A stretch of DNA of 64,000 bases. Source: an uncultured Christensenella sp. (GTDB taxonomy: Bacteria; Bacillota; Clostridia; Christensenellales; UBA3700). Where the stretch lies: assembly GCA_910576875.1 (NCBI GenBank), contig CAJTKI010000001.1, forward strand, positions 1 to 64,000, written 5' to 3'. Shown piece by piece: positions 37,719 through 45,971 of the stretch (position 1 is the first letter of the stretch; each line of letters opens with the position of its first letter). The notes under the pieces were generated by a model. It was given only the letters and a program-made list of their open reading frames with translations. It searched no databases and was not told the origin of the DNA. Made by a program: the position numbers and the translations under genes.

Positions 37719-38474
37719 TCAGCCGTTGTATTTGACGACCTGCGAGAAGTCTGCCGCTTTGAGCGACGCTCCGCCGATCAAGCCGCCGTCGATCTGCGGC
37801 ATCGCCATCAATTCTTTGGCGTTCTTCGGATTCATGCTGCCGCCGTACTGAATGCGCAGTTTTTCTTGCGCGCACTTTTCGCAGTACAGTTTGGCAACCG
37901 TATCGCGGATGATCGCGATTGTATCGTTGGCGTCCTGCGCGGTCGCGGTCTTGCCGGTACCGATCGCCCAGACGGGTTCGTACGCGATCACGAGTTTGTC
38001 CAAAGCGTCCTTATCGACGTCTTTGAGCGCTTCCGTTGTCTGACGCACAAGCACTTCTTCGACCTTGCCGCCTTCGCGCTCTTCGAGCGTTTCGCCGACG
38101 CAAATAATCGGTTTCAGTCCTTTGGCAAGCGCGGTCTTCACGCGCGCATTGACGGTTTGATCGGTCTCGCCGAAATACTGACGACGCTCGCTGTGTCCGA
38201 TGACGACGTATTCCACGCCCTGCTCCAACAGCATGTCCGCGCTGATCTCGCCGGTAAACGCGCCTTTGTCCGCCCAGTGGACGTTCTCCGCGCCGAGCTT
38301 GATGTTGGTGCCGCGGATCATATCGCCCGCCTGCCACAAACTCGTGTACGGTACGCAGATCACGACTTCCGCTTCCGCATCCGCGACGAGCGGAATCAGA
38401 TCGGTCAGCAATTCCTTGGTCTGCTGTTTGGTGTTGTTCATTTTCCAGTTGCCTGCGATGATAGGTCTTCTCAT
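37719..38474 (-). CDS. tpiA: Triosephosphate isomerase
   Basis: 251 residues. AGNWKMN near the start, the electrophile GHSERRQYFGE (His about 94), the catalytic base in YEPVWAIGTGK (Glu about 166) and the C-terminal GGSMNPKNA/DGGLIGGASL phosphate loops are all present. It interconverts DHAP and glyceraldehyde-3-phosphate. The ATG at 38474 has CAGGAGA 8 nt upstream. It follows pgk by 63 bp in the same direction. Confidence 0.97.
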   Translation of the reverse strand: MRRPIIAGNWKMNNTKQQTKELLTDLIPLVADAEAEVVICVPYTSLWQAGDMIRGTNIKLGAENVHWADKGAFTGEISADMLLEQGVEYVVIGHSERRQYFGETDQTVNARVKTALAKGLKPIICVGETLEEREGGKVEEVLVRQTTEALKDVDKDALDKLVIAYEPVWAIGTGKTATAQDANDTIAIIRDTVAKLYCEKCAQEKLRIQYGGSMNPKNAKELMAMPQIDGGLIGGASLKAADFSQVVKYNG

Positions 38475-38537
38475 GATAATTCTCCTGTCGATAATGTCGG
38501 ACGGACGCGCCGTCCGCAAGCCGCGCGATGCGCGGAA

Positions 38538-39857
38538 TCAGTCTTTGTCGTTCAGGCACGCGATGCCGGGGAGCACCTTGCCTTCAAACAGCTCCAAGCT
38601 CGCGCCGCCGCCCGTCGAAATGTGCGACATCTTGTCCGCAAATCCGAGTTGCGCGACCGCCGCCGCGCTGTCGCCGCCGCCGATGATCGTCGTCGCGCCC
38701 TGCGCGTCCGCCATTGCGCGCGCCACCGCGACCGTACCCGCGGCAAGCGTCGGATTCTCGAACACGCCCATCGGACCGTTCCAGATCACGGTCTTGGCGC
38801 TTGCGATCGCATCCGCAAACATCTTCTGCGTCTTGGGACCGATGTCCAGACCCATTTTGTCTGCCGGAATCTTGTCCGAATCGCAGTATTCCACCGCGAT
38901 CGGCGCATCGATCGGATTGGGGAATTCGGACGCGATCGCCGTATCGACCGGCAGATAAATCGTCTTGCCCAATTCCTTCGCCTTGGCGAGCATCTGCTTG
39001 CAGTATTCCAACTTTTCGTCGTCTACCAGCGAGTTGCCGACCTGACCGCCCTGCGCCTTGACGAACGTATACGCCATGCCGCCGCCGATGACGAGCGTAT
39101 CGCATTTGTTGAGCAGATTGTCGATGACTTTGAGTTTATCGGCAACTTTCGCGCCGCCGAGAATCGCAACGAACGGATGCACCGGATGCTCCAACGAATC
39201 CGCCATGACCGTCAATTCCTTTTCAATCAAGAATCCGCATACAGCGTCTTGAACCAAACCGTATTCGACGATGCCCGCCGTCGAAGCGTGCGAGCGGTGC
39301 GCCGTCCCGAACGCGTCGTTGACGTAAATGTCGCAGTAAGACGCGAGCGCCTTGCAGAATTCCAAATCTCTGCCTTCTTCTTCGGCATGGAAACGCAGGT
39401 TTTCCAACAGCACGCATTCGCCCGCCTTGCAAGCGGCGACTTTTGCCTTGGCGTCGTCGCCGATCACGTCTTTGGCAAACGTCACCTTGCCGCCCAGCAA
39501 TTCTCCCAACCGCGCCGCAACCGGAGCCAGCGTGAGTTTGACGGGATCGTTTTTGACCGCTTTGGCGATGTACTCCGCCTTCGCTGCTTCGCGTTCCGCT
39601 TCCGGCAACGCGTCGACCGCCTTCTTTTCCTTTTTCGTCAAACCGACTTTTGCGCTCAAAATGCTATGCGGTTTGCCCATATGCGAGCACAGAATGACTT
39701 TTGCGCCGTGCTCCGTCAGATATTGGATCGTCGGCAGCGCGCCGCGGATCCGATTTTCGTCGGTGATTTTGCCGTCTTTCATCGGTACGTTGAAATCGAC
39801 GCGCACCAAACAACGCTTGCCGCGTACGTCGATATCCCGGATAGACTTTTTGTTCAT
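38538..39857 (-). CDS. pgk: Phosphoglycerate kinase
   Basis: 439 residues. [19 protein letters not shown] at the N-terminus, NDAFGTAHR and the late [11 protein letters not shown] loop identify it. It makes ATP and 3-phosphoglycerate. It is about 40 residues longer than the common 395-residue form because of a lysine/glutamate-rich insertion at about 66-105 ([20 protein letters not shown] and on), a feature of some clostridial PGKs. A promoter stands at 39894-39922 and AGGAG precedes the ATG. The partner gap gene is not in the window. Confidence 0.96.
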   Translation of the reverse strand: MNKKSIRDIDVRGKRCLVRVDFNVPMKDGKITDENRIRGALPTIQYLTEHGAKVILCSHMGKPHSILSAKVGLTKKEKKAVDALPEAEREAAKAEYIAKAVKNDPVKLTLAPVAARLGELLGGKVTFAKDVIGDDAKAKVAACKAGECVLLENLRFHAEEEGRDLEFCKALASYCDIYVNDAFGTAHRSHASTAGIVEYGLVQDAVCGFLIEKELTVMADSLEHPVHPFVAILGGAKVADKLKVIDNLLNKCDTLVIGGGMAYTFVKAQGGQVGNSLVDDEKLEYCKQMLAKAKELGKTIYLPVDTAIASEFPNPIDAPIAVEYCDSDKIPADKMGLDIGPKTQKMFADAIASAKTVIWNGPMGVFENPTLAAGTVAVARAMADAQGATTIIGGGDSAAAVAQLGFADKMSHISTGGGASLELFEGKVLPGIACLNDKD

Positions 39858-39893
39858 ACCAAATCTCCTTTATGGATAAATTTTTCACGAATG

Positions 39894-39922
39894 ATTATAC
39901 CAAACGCCCGCGCGCTTGTAAA
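39894..39922 (-). promoter_or_regulatory. Sigma-A-type promoter of pgk-tpiA
   Basis: TTTACA (39922-39917), a 17-bp spacer and TATAAT (39899-39894). Confidence 0.8.
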
Positions 39923-39948
39923 GAGTTTTGCGCAGGTTGTCGGTTGCT

Positions 39949-41598
39949 TTACGCGTTGCGCGGACGGATCCGATACACGGCGACTCCGTGTCCGTCGATC
40001 TGCGCCTGCAACGTATCCGTCAGCTCGACCGCCTGTCCCGTCCACAGCTCCGTCGCATCGTAGCGCGGCTGCGCCGCCAGTCCGATATACGCGTCCGATT
40101 GCAAAACGGACAGATCCAATTTTGCCTTTTTGCCCGATTTGGCGCGGTTGAAGAAACAGACGACCGCCGACCCGTCCGCCATCGGTTTTGCCAAGACGTC
40201 CACGCCTCCTCGGCGCTTGCGCAGCCGCTTGCAGGCTTTGCCAAGCGGATCCTGATCCACTTCGATCAACGCCCGCGTCGTCACGATTTGCAATACTTCG
40301 TCGCTCATGCTGCGCAGATCGTTCCCCAAAATCAACGGCGCGCTCATCATGCACCACAGCGTAAAATGCGCGCGGTTTTCGGTTGCGCTCAATTTGCCGT
40401 TGCCGACTTCGAGCATGTCCGGATCGTTCCAGTTGCCCGGACCCGCGCTCGCATAGTCGTCTACCGTCGTATCGTACAGATGGACGATCCACGGCCACCA
40501 CGGACGGATATCGGGCGTCGTACGCCACATATTGCCCGCTTTGCGCGCCCATTGCGCGGGGCGGTTGGCGCCCCATTCGCAGATCGAATAGACGATCGGC
40601 TTGACCGCTTCGCCGCGCTCGCGCGCGACGCGCTCCGCGGCGAGTTTGAGCATCTGTCCCATCCGATAATACTGGATCATCGCGCTGTCCGCGCGCGACG
40701 CGACCGGATTGGACAGTTCGACGACGTTGACGCCTTTTTTCAGCCGCACGATCTGTTGAAAACGCGCGGTATCGTTCCAGATCGTCTGCGGCGGAATCTC
40801 GTAAAAATACGGTTGTCCGTTGACGGTTGCCATCAAGAATTTGTCATACTTGCCCTTCTTGCGGATGCCGATCGTCAGGACGTATTCTCCGTCCCGCTCG
40901 ACGTACACGTTGTCGAAAGTCATTTTGCCCAGTCCGCGATCCAGTCCGCTGACGTGCCATCCGCACGGCATGCCGCGATCGGGCATGCGCTTCGCCAAAC
41001 CTTCCAGATGCGCCCGCGTGCAGTCAATGCGTTGGGGATTTTCCGCGCCCGGATACGCGCATACCGTAATGCTTTCGACGAGCGGCGCATATCCGCTGAG
41101 CGGAATGTTGTGACAAAAATCGTATTTGAAGAACTCCGCGCCCCATTGCGCCATCGTATACGCGTCCTTCCACTCGTTGCCCAATCCGGCGGGCAGATCT
41201 TCGCAGGTCAGCGTGCCGTTGGACGAATACAAGCCGACTTGCAATCCCAAGTCGTTGATGCGACGGATCAGCGACGGAATTCCGGACGGAAAACGCTCCA
41301 AATCGCCTTGCAGATTGCCGTCTTCGTCGCGCAGACTGGAATGCCAGCAGTCGTCCAAATTCAGATAGCGGTATCCGGCTTGCGCCAGTCCCTTGTCCGC
41401 CATCGCCTGCGCCGTTTCGAGCATCAGCGTTTCGGAAATCTGATTCTTGAACGTATTCCAGCTCGACCAGCCCATCGGCGGCGTCAGCGCGACGCCGTTG
41501 GCATAGTTCTCTTCGACGACGAAACGACTGACCTTGCGGCGCGGCATCAGCAGTTGTTTGAGAAAGCAGATCGGACACATGCCGTTGCGTTTTTCCAT
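39949..41598 (-). CDS. GH27-type alpha-galactosidase with inserted beta domain
   Basis: 549 residues. TPPMGWSSWNTF opens the TIM barrel. The nucleophile is Asp160 in FFKYDFCHN and the acid/base is the Asp of NWNDPDMLEVG. Between about 170 and 300 an extra beta-rich segment (KMTFDNVYVERDGEYVLTIG and on) interrupts the barrel and looks like a carbohydrate-binding module. No signal peptide is visible, so the enzyme should be cytosolic and act on imported galactosides. The N-terminus has an odd CPIC pair. AAGGAG lies about 9 nt before the ATG, 13 bp after the alcohol dehydrogenase gene. Confidence 0.9.
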   Translation of the reverse strand: MEKRNGMCPICFLKQLLMPRRKVSRFVVEENYANGVALTPPMGWSSWNTFKNQISETLMLETAQAMADKGLAQAGYRYLNLDDCWHSSLRDEDGNLQGDLERFPSGIPSLIRRINDLGLQVGLYSSNGTLTCEDLPAGLGNEWKDAYTMAQWGAEFFKYDFCHNIPLSGYAPLVESITVCAYPGAENPQRIDCTRAHLEGLAKRMPDRGMPCGWHVSGLDRGLGKMTFDNVYVERDGEYVLTIGIRKKGKYDKFLMATVNGQPYFYEIPPQTIWNDTARFQQIVRLKKGVNVVELSNPVASRADSAMIQYYRMGQMLKLAAERVARERGEAVKPIVYSICEWGANRPAQWARKAGNMWRTTPDIRPWWPWIVHLYDTTVDDYASAGPGNWNDPDMLEVGNGKLSATENRAHFTLWCMMSAPLILGNDLRSMSDEVLQIVTTRALIEVDQDPLGKACKRLRKRRGGVDVLAKPMADGSAVVCFFNRAKSGKKAKLDLSVLQSDAYIGLAAQPRYDATELWTGQAVELTDTLQAQIDGHGVAVYRIRPRNA

Positions 41599-41611
41599 AA
41601 TTTTCGACTCC

Positions 41612-42853
41612 TTATTCGATCGTTTGTTGCCAGGGGTTGGGTTCGCTGCCCGCGATGACTCGATACAGCCTCGCCAGATCTTTGCGCGTCATCAGACGCG
41701 GCACGGGATACAGCGGATTCGCTTCGCGCGCGGCGCGGCGCGCCATCTCCGGGATTTCGGACGGATCGATGCAAGACGCGTGTTCGGGCAGTTGCATGCG
41801 TCTGCACAGCGCGCGGACGGCTTGGATCATCTTGCGCGCGGCGACCTTGCGTTTGTCGGTCACTTCGCACACGCCCGCGTATTTCGCCAACTCCGCCAGC
41901 GACCGATACGCTTTGGACAACGACCAATCCAGCACGTACGGCAACGCGATCGCATTCGCCAATCCGTGCGGCATATGGTAGTATCCGCCCAACGTATGCG
42001 CCACCGCGTGCGCATAGCCGACATAAGCGCGCGTAAACGCAACGCCCGCGCAGTACGACGCTTCCTGCATTGCGGCGCGCGCCTGCAAATCGTCCGGATG
42101 TTCGTACGCGATCGGCAGATAACGGAAGATCAACTTGACCGCCCGCACCGCCATATTGCGCGTATGGCGCGTATTGGAACGACCGATATACGCTTCGATC
42201 GCATGCGTCAGCGCGTCGATTCCCGTCTGCGCCGTCACGTCGGGCGGCAGCGTCTGCGTCAAAGACGCGTCCCATACGACATAATCCGGAATCAATACGG
42301 GATCGCTGATCGGATATTTTTCATTCGAGATCGGATTGGATACGACCGTAGCGAGCGTGGCTTCGCTGCCCGATCCGGACGTCGTCGGAATCGCGTAGAT
42401 CGGTACGTTGCGCCGACGCACTTTGAGCACGCCGCGCATACGCGCCAACGACTTGCGCGGACGCGCCAGACGCGCCGCGACCGCTTTGGCGCAATCGATC
42501 GGGGATCCGCCGCCGAGCGCGACGATCGCGTCGCAATTGCGCGCGCAAAACAGTTGTCTCGCCTGTTCCACCGTCTCTACCGACGGGTCGGGCGTCACGT
42601 CCCCGTATTCGACGACTTCGATTCCGAGCCGCTCGCACGCGGCGATCAACGGCTGCGCCAAACCGAGTTTGCCGACCGTCTTGCCGTGCGCCAACAACGG
42701 ACGTCGAACGCCGTGTTGCGCCAATACCTGCGCCAATTCTTCCAGACCGTTTTCGATGCGGATCGGCTGCGGCGTGCGCCACGCCAGCAACGGAGACCCG
42801 CAATACAAAATTTTTTGATAAATCCGACACGCAAGCGCGGAAATAAAATTCAT
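41612..42853 (-). CDS. Iron-type (group III) alcohol dehydrogenase
   Basis: 413 residues. The NAD(P)-binding GGGSPIDCAKAVA, the IPTTSGSGSEAT segment, and metal ligands in DALTHAIEAYIG and YAHAVAHTLGGYYHMPHG are the family pattern. Likely an NAD(P)H-linked aldehyde reductase for redox balance, but the substrate is unknown. The ATG at 42853 has AGGGAG 5 nt upstream. Sequence further upstream in frame is arginine-rich shadow. It shares an operon with the GH27 gene. Confidence 0.92.
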   Translation of the reverse strand: MNFISALACRIYQKILYCGSPLLAWRTPQPIRIENGLEELAQVLAQHGVRRPLLAHGKTVGKLGLAQPLIAACERLGIEVVEYGDVTPDPSVETVEQARQLFCARNCDAIVALGGGSPIDCAKAVAARLARPRKSLARMRGVLKVRRRNVPIYAIPTTSGSGSEATLATVVSNPISNEKYPISDPVLIPDYVVWDASLTQTLPPDVTAQTGIDALTHAIEAYIGRSNTRHTRNMAVRAVKLIFRYLPIAYEHPDDLQARAAMQEASYCAGVAFTRAYVGYAHAVAHTLGGYYHMPHGLANAIALPYVLDWSLSKAYRSLAELAKYAGVCEVTDKRKVAARKMIQAVRALCRRMQLPEHASCIDPSEIPEMARRAAREANPLYPVPRLMTRKDLARLYRVIAGSEPNPWQQTIE

Positions 42854-42925
42854 AAAACTCCCTGAGCCGACACGTCTGCTTGTCCGACGCGCGCGTGCCG
42901 ACCGGTCGCGCGTCCGTATGCATTC

Positions 42926-42954
42926 ATTATATCGGATCGCTTGTACGGTGTCAA
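42926..42954 (-). promoter_or_regulatory. Sigma-A-type promoter of the ADH-GH27 operon
   Basis: TTGACA (42954-42949), a 17-bp spacer and TATAAT (42931-42926). Confidence 0.9.
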
Positions 42955-43013
42955 TGTCTAAATTGGGCGAACGTCCTCGCAATCGCGCGCGACAGATGCG
43001 CTTTGCGATTGTT

Positions 43014-43042
43014 TTGACACGACGGCGGCAAGTTGTTATAAT
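43014..43042 (+). promoter_or_regulatory. Sigma-A-type promoter of the PPOX gene
   Basis: TTGACA (43014-43019), a 17-bp spacer and TATAAT (43037-43042), a consensus promoter 55 nt upstream of the ATG. Confidence 0.92.
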
Positions 43043-43096
43043 ATCGTTATCCGAAATCGTCGCGCCGCGCCTTTGCGCCTGCGCGGAGGAGAACCT

Positions 43097-43510
43097 ATGA
43101 CCAAAGAAGAACTGTTGCAATTCGTCGCCGCGCAAAAGACCGCGATCATCGCATCCGTCGACGCGGACGGCTATCCGGTCATGCGCGCGATGCTCGCGCC
43201 GCGCAAAATCGACGGCAACGAAATTTATTTTTCGACCAATACGTCTTCCGACAAAGTTCGTCAATATCTCGCCGACGAAAAGGCTTGCGTATACTGTTAC
43301 AAACGCGGACGTTTCCGTTACCAAGGCGCGACGATCTTGGGCGATATGCAGGTATGCACCGATCAGCCCACCAAGGATGCGATCTGGCGCTTCGGCGACA
43401 CGATGTTTTACAAACAAGGCGTGACCGATCCCGATTACTGCGTACTGCGATTTACTTGCAAACGCGCAAAATACTATTGCGATTTGCATATCGAAACGAT
43501 AGAATTTTAA
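43097..43510 (+). CDS. Pyridoxamine 5'-phosphate oxidase-like flavin-binding protein
   Basis: 137 residues. The split-barrel pattern of small PPOX/general-stress-26-like proteins is visible: TAIIASVDADGYPVMRAM, IYFSTNTSSDKVRQYLADEKACVY and the late CDLHIETIEF strand. Such proteins bind FMN or F420, and many have unknown substrates. GGAGGAG lies 5-6 nt before the ATG at 43097. It is a single-gene unit with a consensus promoter and a terminator shared with the convergent rluA-type gene. Confidence 0.85.
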   Translation: MTKEELLQFVAAQKTAIIASVDADGYPVMRAMLAPRKIDGNEIYFSTNTSSDKVRQYLADEKACVYCYKRGRFRYQGATILGDMQVCTDQPTKDAIWRFGDTMFYKQGVTDPDYCVLRFTCKRAKYYCDLHIETIEF

Positions 43511-43535
43511 CGCATTTTATCGCCGAAAAACCATC

Positions 43536-43564
43536 GAAAAACGCCCGTTTTCGGGCGTTTTTTT
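43536..43564. terminator. Bidirectional terminator between PPOX and the RluA-type gene
   Basis: Stem ACGCCCG/CGGGCGT with a TTTT loop, A-run on the left and T-run on the right. Confidence 0.9.
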
Positions 43565-43566
43565 AA

Positions 43567-44487
43567 TCAAATTTCCTGCTCCCACAGATCTGGCGGCAAC
43601 ACGCCGCCCAGCCAGTCCGTCGCAAACGTCGGAATATGCGTGCGCTGCATCCGCGCTTTGGTCACGGGATGGATCAGCGCGACCCGCGCGCTGTGCAACG
43701 CCTGTCGATCCAATACCGCGCCGCTCGGCAATTTCGGCGGCGCAGGATCGGGATTGTAATCCGCGTCGCAGCATAGGGGATGTCCGACGTGCGCCATATG
43801 CAATCGGATCTGATGCGTCCGACCGCTGCCCAGCCGCAACCGTACCAAGCTGACGCCGTCCCGATACGCGACGCGTCGATAATACGTCGTCGCGGGCGCG
43901 CCGTCCGCGCGTACCGCGCGCAGATACGGATCGTCCGGATGCGCGCCGATCGGCGCTTCGACGATCCCCCGCTCGTCCGTCTTGCCGCGGCACAACGCCA
44001 AATATTCGCGTTGCAGTCCGCTTGCGCACAACGCTCCGTGCGCAAAACGGTTGCGCGCGATCACGATCAACCCGGACGTATCGCGATCCAGCCGATGCAC
44101 GGGACGGTATACGAAATCGCCCCACACCGCCGCCAACGCATTGGGCAACGCGCGTCCGTAATGTCCGTGCACGGCGATGCTTGCCAGATGCGGCGGTTTG
44201 ACAACGATCGCAAGATCTTCGTCCTGATACGCGATGTCGAGCGCGAGATCGTACACCGGCATCGGTTGCGGACAATCGGGCGGCAACGCGATGCGGATCG
44301 TCTGCCCGCGCTCCAAGCGTTGGGTCAGACGGATCGCAATCGGACCGCCCTCGCTTTCGAGCGAAACAAGCCCGAGCCGTTTGCGCAACGCGGTGCACAA
44401 CGACGACGATACGCCGAACGCGCGCAACGCTTGTTCCGCCGTCCCCGCCCGTTCGACGGGAATGCGGATTATTCTTGCGGATTCCAT
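43567..44487 (-). CDS. RluA-family pseudouridine synthase
   Basis: 306 residues. An S4-like N-terminal region (residues about 10-80) precedes the catalytic domain with YRPVHRLDRDTSGLIV, whose Asp in HRLDRDTSG is the catalytic residue, and GSGRTHQIRLHMAHVGHPL. It isomerises uridines in rRNA or tRNA. The exact target is not readable. The ATG at 44487 has AGGT upstream and lies 19 bp inside the MGMT gene. Confidence 0.93.
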   Translation of the reverse strand: MESARIIRIPVERAGTAEQALRAFGVSSSLCTALRKRLGLVSLESEGGPIAIRLTQRLERGQTIRIALPPDCPQPMPVYDLALDIAYQDEDLAIVVKPPHLASIAVHGHYGRALPNALAAVWGDFVYRPVHRLDRDTSGLIVIARNRFAHGALCASGLQREYLALCRGKTDERGIVEAPIGAHPDDPYLRAVRADGAPATTYYRRVAYRDGVSLVRLRLGSGRTHQIRLHMAHVGHPLCCDADYNPDPAPPKLPSGAVLDRQALHSARVALIHPVTKARMQRTHIPTFATDWLGGVLPPDLWEQEI

Positions 44488-44810
44488 AGATACCTGCGCA
44501 GATCGACGGTAAGATCGGGACGTACTTCGACGCCTTCGCGTTGCAACAACATCGCATGCGCTTCCGCGCCGCCGAACGCAAACGCGCGCGACAGTCCGCC
44601 GAATCGATTGACGACCCGATGACACGGGATGACGCCCGGTTCGGGATTGACGTGCAACGCATAGCCGACCGCCCGCGACGCGCGCGGATTGCCGATCATC
44701 GCGGCGATCTGTCCGTACGTCGCAACTTTGCCGTACGGAATACGCCGTACGATCTCGTATACCAGTCCGAAAAAAGACGCCTGTTGCGCGCCGTCTGTCC
44801 GTGTGTTCAT
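44469..44810 (-). CDS. Short MGMT-type alkyltransferase (active Cys present)
   Basis: 113 residues, only the DNA-binding domain of O6-alkylguanine methyltransferases. YGKVATYGQIA, the arginine-finger region and the active-site IPCHRVVNRFGGL are present. With a cysteine in PCHR it should accept alkyl groups, unlike alkyltransferase-like proteins (PWHR). No Shine-Dalgarno is visible. TATACT ends 6 nt before the ATG at 44810, so a leaderless mRNA is predicted. A longer frame to 44828 would start inside the promoter and is rejected. Confidence 0.88.
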   Translation of the reverse strand: MNTRTDGAQQASFFGLVYEIVRRIPYGKVATYGQIAAMIGNPRASRAVGYALHVNPEPGVIPCHRVVNRFGGLSRAFAFGGAEAHAMLLQREGVEVRPDLTVDLRRYLWNPQE

Positions 44811-44816
44811 GGATTC

Positions 44817-44845
44817 AGTATAGCGCACGCGCGGCGAAAAGTCAA
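44817..44845 (-). promoter_or_regulatory. Promoter of the MGMT gene, leaderless geometry
   Basis: TTGACT (44845-44840), a 17-bp spacer and TATACT (44822-44817), then 6 nt to the ATG. Confidence 0.85.
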
Positions 44846-45023
44846 AACGCCGGCGCGCGGGTTCGTGTCAAAATTTTCGTACCGATTGCAACCGTAGCGA
44901 TTTCGCGCCCGCGACGCATGTACGATATCGGATCGGATATTGCCCGATCCCACGATCCCGATCGATTGTTTTGCACGCGCGTATTGCAAATGAGCAAAAA
45001 GATGGCAAACCGCAAAAGCGGCG

Positions 45024-45719
45024 CTATTCGACTCTCTGCGTCGTAACGGTCGATCCGAGCATCGCGCATACGACGTCGGCGATGCGCGCGGCGATATCGT
45101 CGCGATACGCGCGCGTCAGCAACAACGCTTCGTCCTGCGCGTTGGAGATGAATCCGCACTCGACGATGACGGACGGGCGCGCGACGCATTTGGTGATGTA
45201 CAAATCCGCAGACTGCGCGTGATAATCGGCGCGTTTGGAATACGCCGCGTTGATATACGTATTGAGCGCGGACTGCATGACGGTCGCAAACAACTCTCCC
45301 ACGCCGGTATCGTCGTAAAAGACTTGCGCGCCTCGCCGATCGGGATCGGAAAACTGATTGACGTGAATGCTGACCACGAGATCGGGATCGGCTTGTTCGA
45401 TGATGCGTTTGCGCGCCTGCATATCCAGACGCTTGACGTCGTGCAGCGCGTCCGCGTTTTTGCGCGTGTAGACGACGCGCACGCCTCGCATCTGCAACTT
45501 GGCGCCCAAGATCTTGACGATCGCCAGATTGATCTCGCTTTCGCTGACGCCTTGCGCGCCGACGACGCCGCCGTCGATCCCGCCGTGTCCGGCGTCGAGC
45601 ACGACCGTTCCGACGACCGGAAGATGCGCGGCGACCGCGACGATTCCGCCCGCCGTCAATGCAAGGATCACCGCCGTCAAAACGATCGCGACGATGCACT
45701 TTTTGGAGACAAACACCAT
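45024..45719 (-). CDS. cwlD: N-acetylmuramoyl-L-alanine amidase, CwlD-like
   Basis: 231 residues. A membrane segment (about 8-30) is followed by an Amidase_3 domain with zinc ligands in VVLDAGHGGIDGG, SESEINLAI and SIHVNQFSD, and the catalytic Glu in VIVECGFISN. Length and single N-terminal anchor fit CwlD, which removes the peptide side chain when spore cortex muramic-delta-lactam is made. Other cell-wall amidases of similar size cannot be excluded. GGGAGAG lies upstream of the ATG. It is divergent from GH20 across a DnaA-box cluster. Confidence 0.85.
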   Translation of the reverse strand: MVFVSKKCIVAIVLTAVILALTAGGIVAVAAHLPVVGTVVLDAGHGGIDGGVVGAQGVSESEINLAIVKILGAKLQMRGVRVVYTRKNADALHDVKRLDMQARKRIIEQADPDLVVSIHVNQFSDPDRRGAQVFYDDTGVGELFATVMQSALNTYINAAYSKRADYHAQSADLYITKCVARPSVIVECGFISNAQDEALLLTRAYRDDIAARIADVVCAMLGSTVTTQRVE

Positions 45720-45789
45720 AGATTCCGCTCTCCCCCGATTTTACGCCCCAAAAGCGTTTTTGCGCGCAAATTTCCGCATTTTCGCACGG

Positions 45790-45836
45790 TTATCCACGGA
45801 GTTATCCACAAAAACACTTGTTCATGTGGATAACTC
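45790..45836. promoter_or_regulatory. Cluster of three DnaA boxes
   Basis: TTATCCACG at 45790-45798 and TTATCCACA at 45802-45810 on +, and TTATCCACA on - at 45833-45825. The last two form a perfect 12-bp inverted repeat (GAGTTATCCACA, 45799-45810 and 45825-45836). The cluster lies between the divergent amidase and GH20 genes. Confidence 0.75.
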
Positions 45837-45908
45837 CGCTCCGATCGGCGCGATTTCATTATCATGTGTATGTGTCAGTCTTTGTCGTTATTTGTCTGAC
45901 ATTGCGAC

Positions 45909-45937
45909 TTGACCGTTGCAAAATTTTCTGCTATACT
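45909..45937 (+). promoter_or_regulatory. Sigma-A-type promoter of the GH20 gene
   Basis: TTGACC (45909-45914), a 17-bp spacer and TATACT (45932-45937). Confidence 0.85.
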
Positions 45938-45971
45938 GAATATGCAAATTTACATTGAAAAGAAGTCGAAA

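Noticed and set aside
45873..45901. TGTCAG ... CTGACA inverted repeat upstream of GH20
   Set aside because: Six-base arms with a 17-nt gap are too weak to call.
45720..45971. Chromosomal origin of replication
   Set aside because: Only three DnaA boxes, no clear AT-rich unwinding element and no dnaA, dnaN or gyrase genes in view. Kept as a DnaA-box cluster only.
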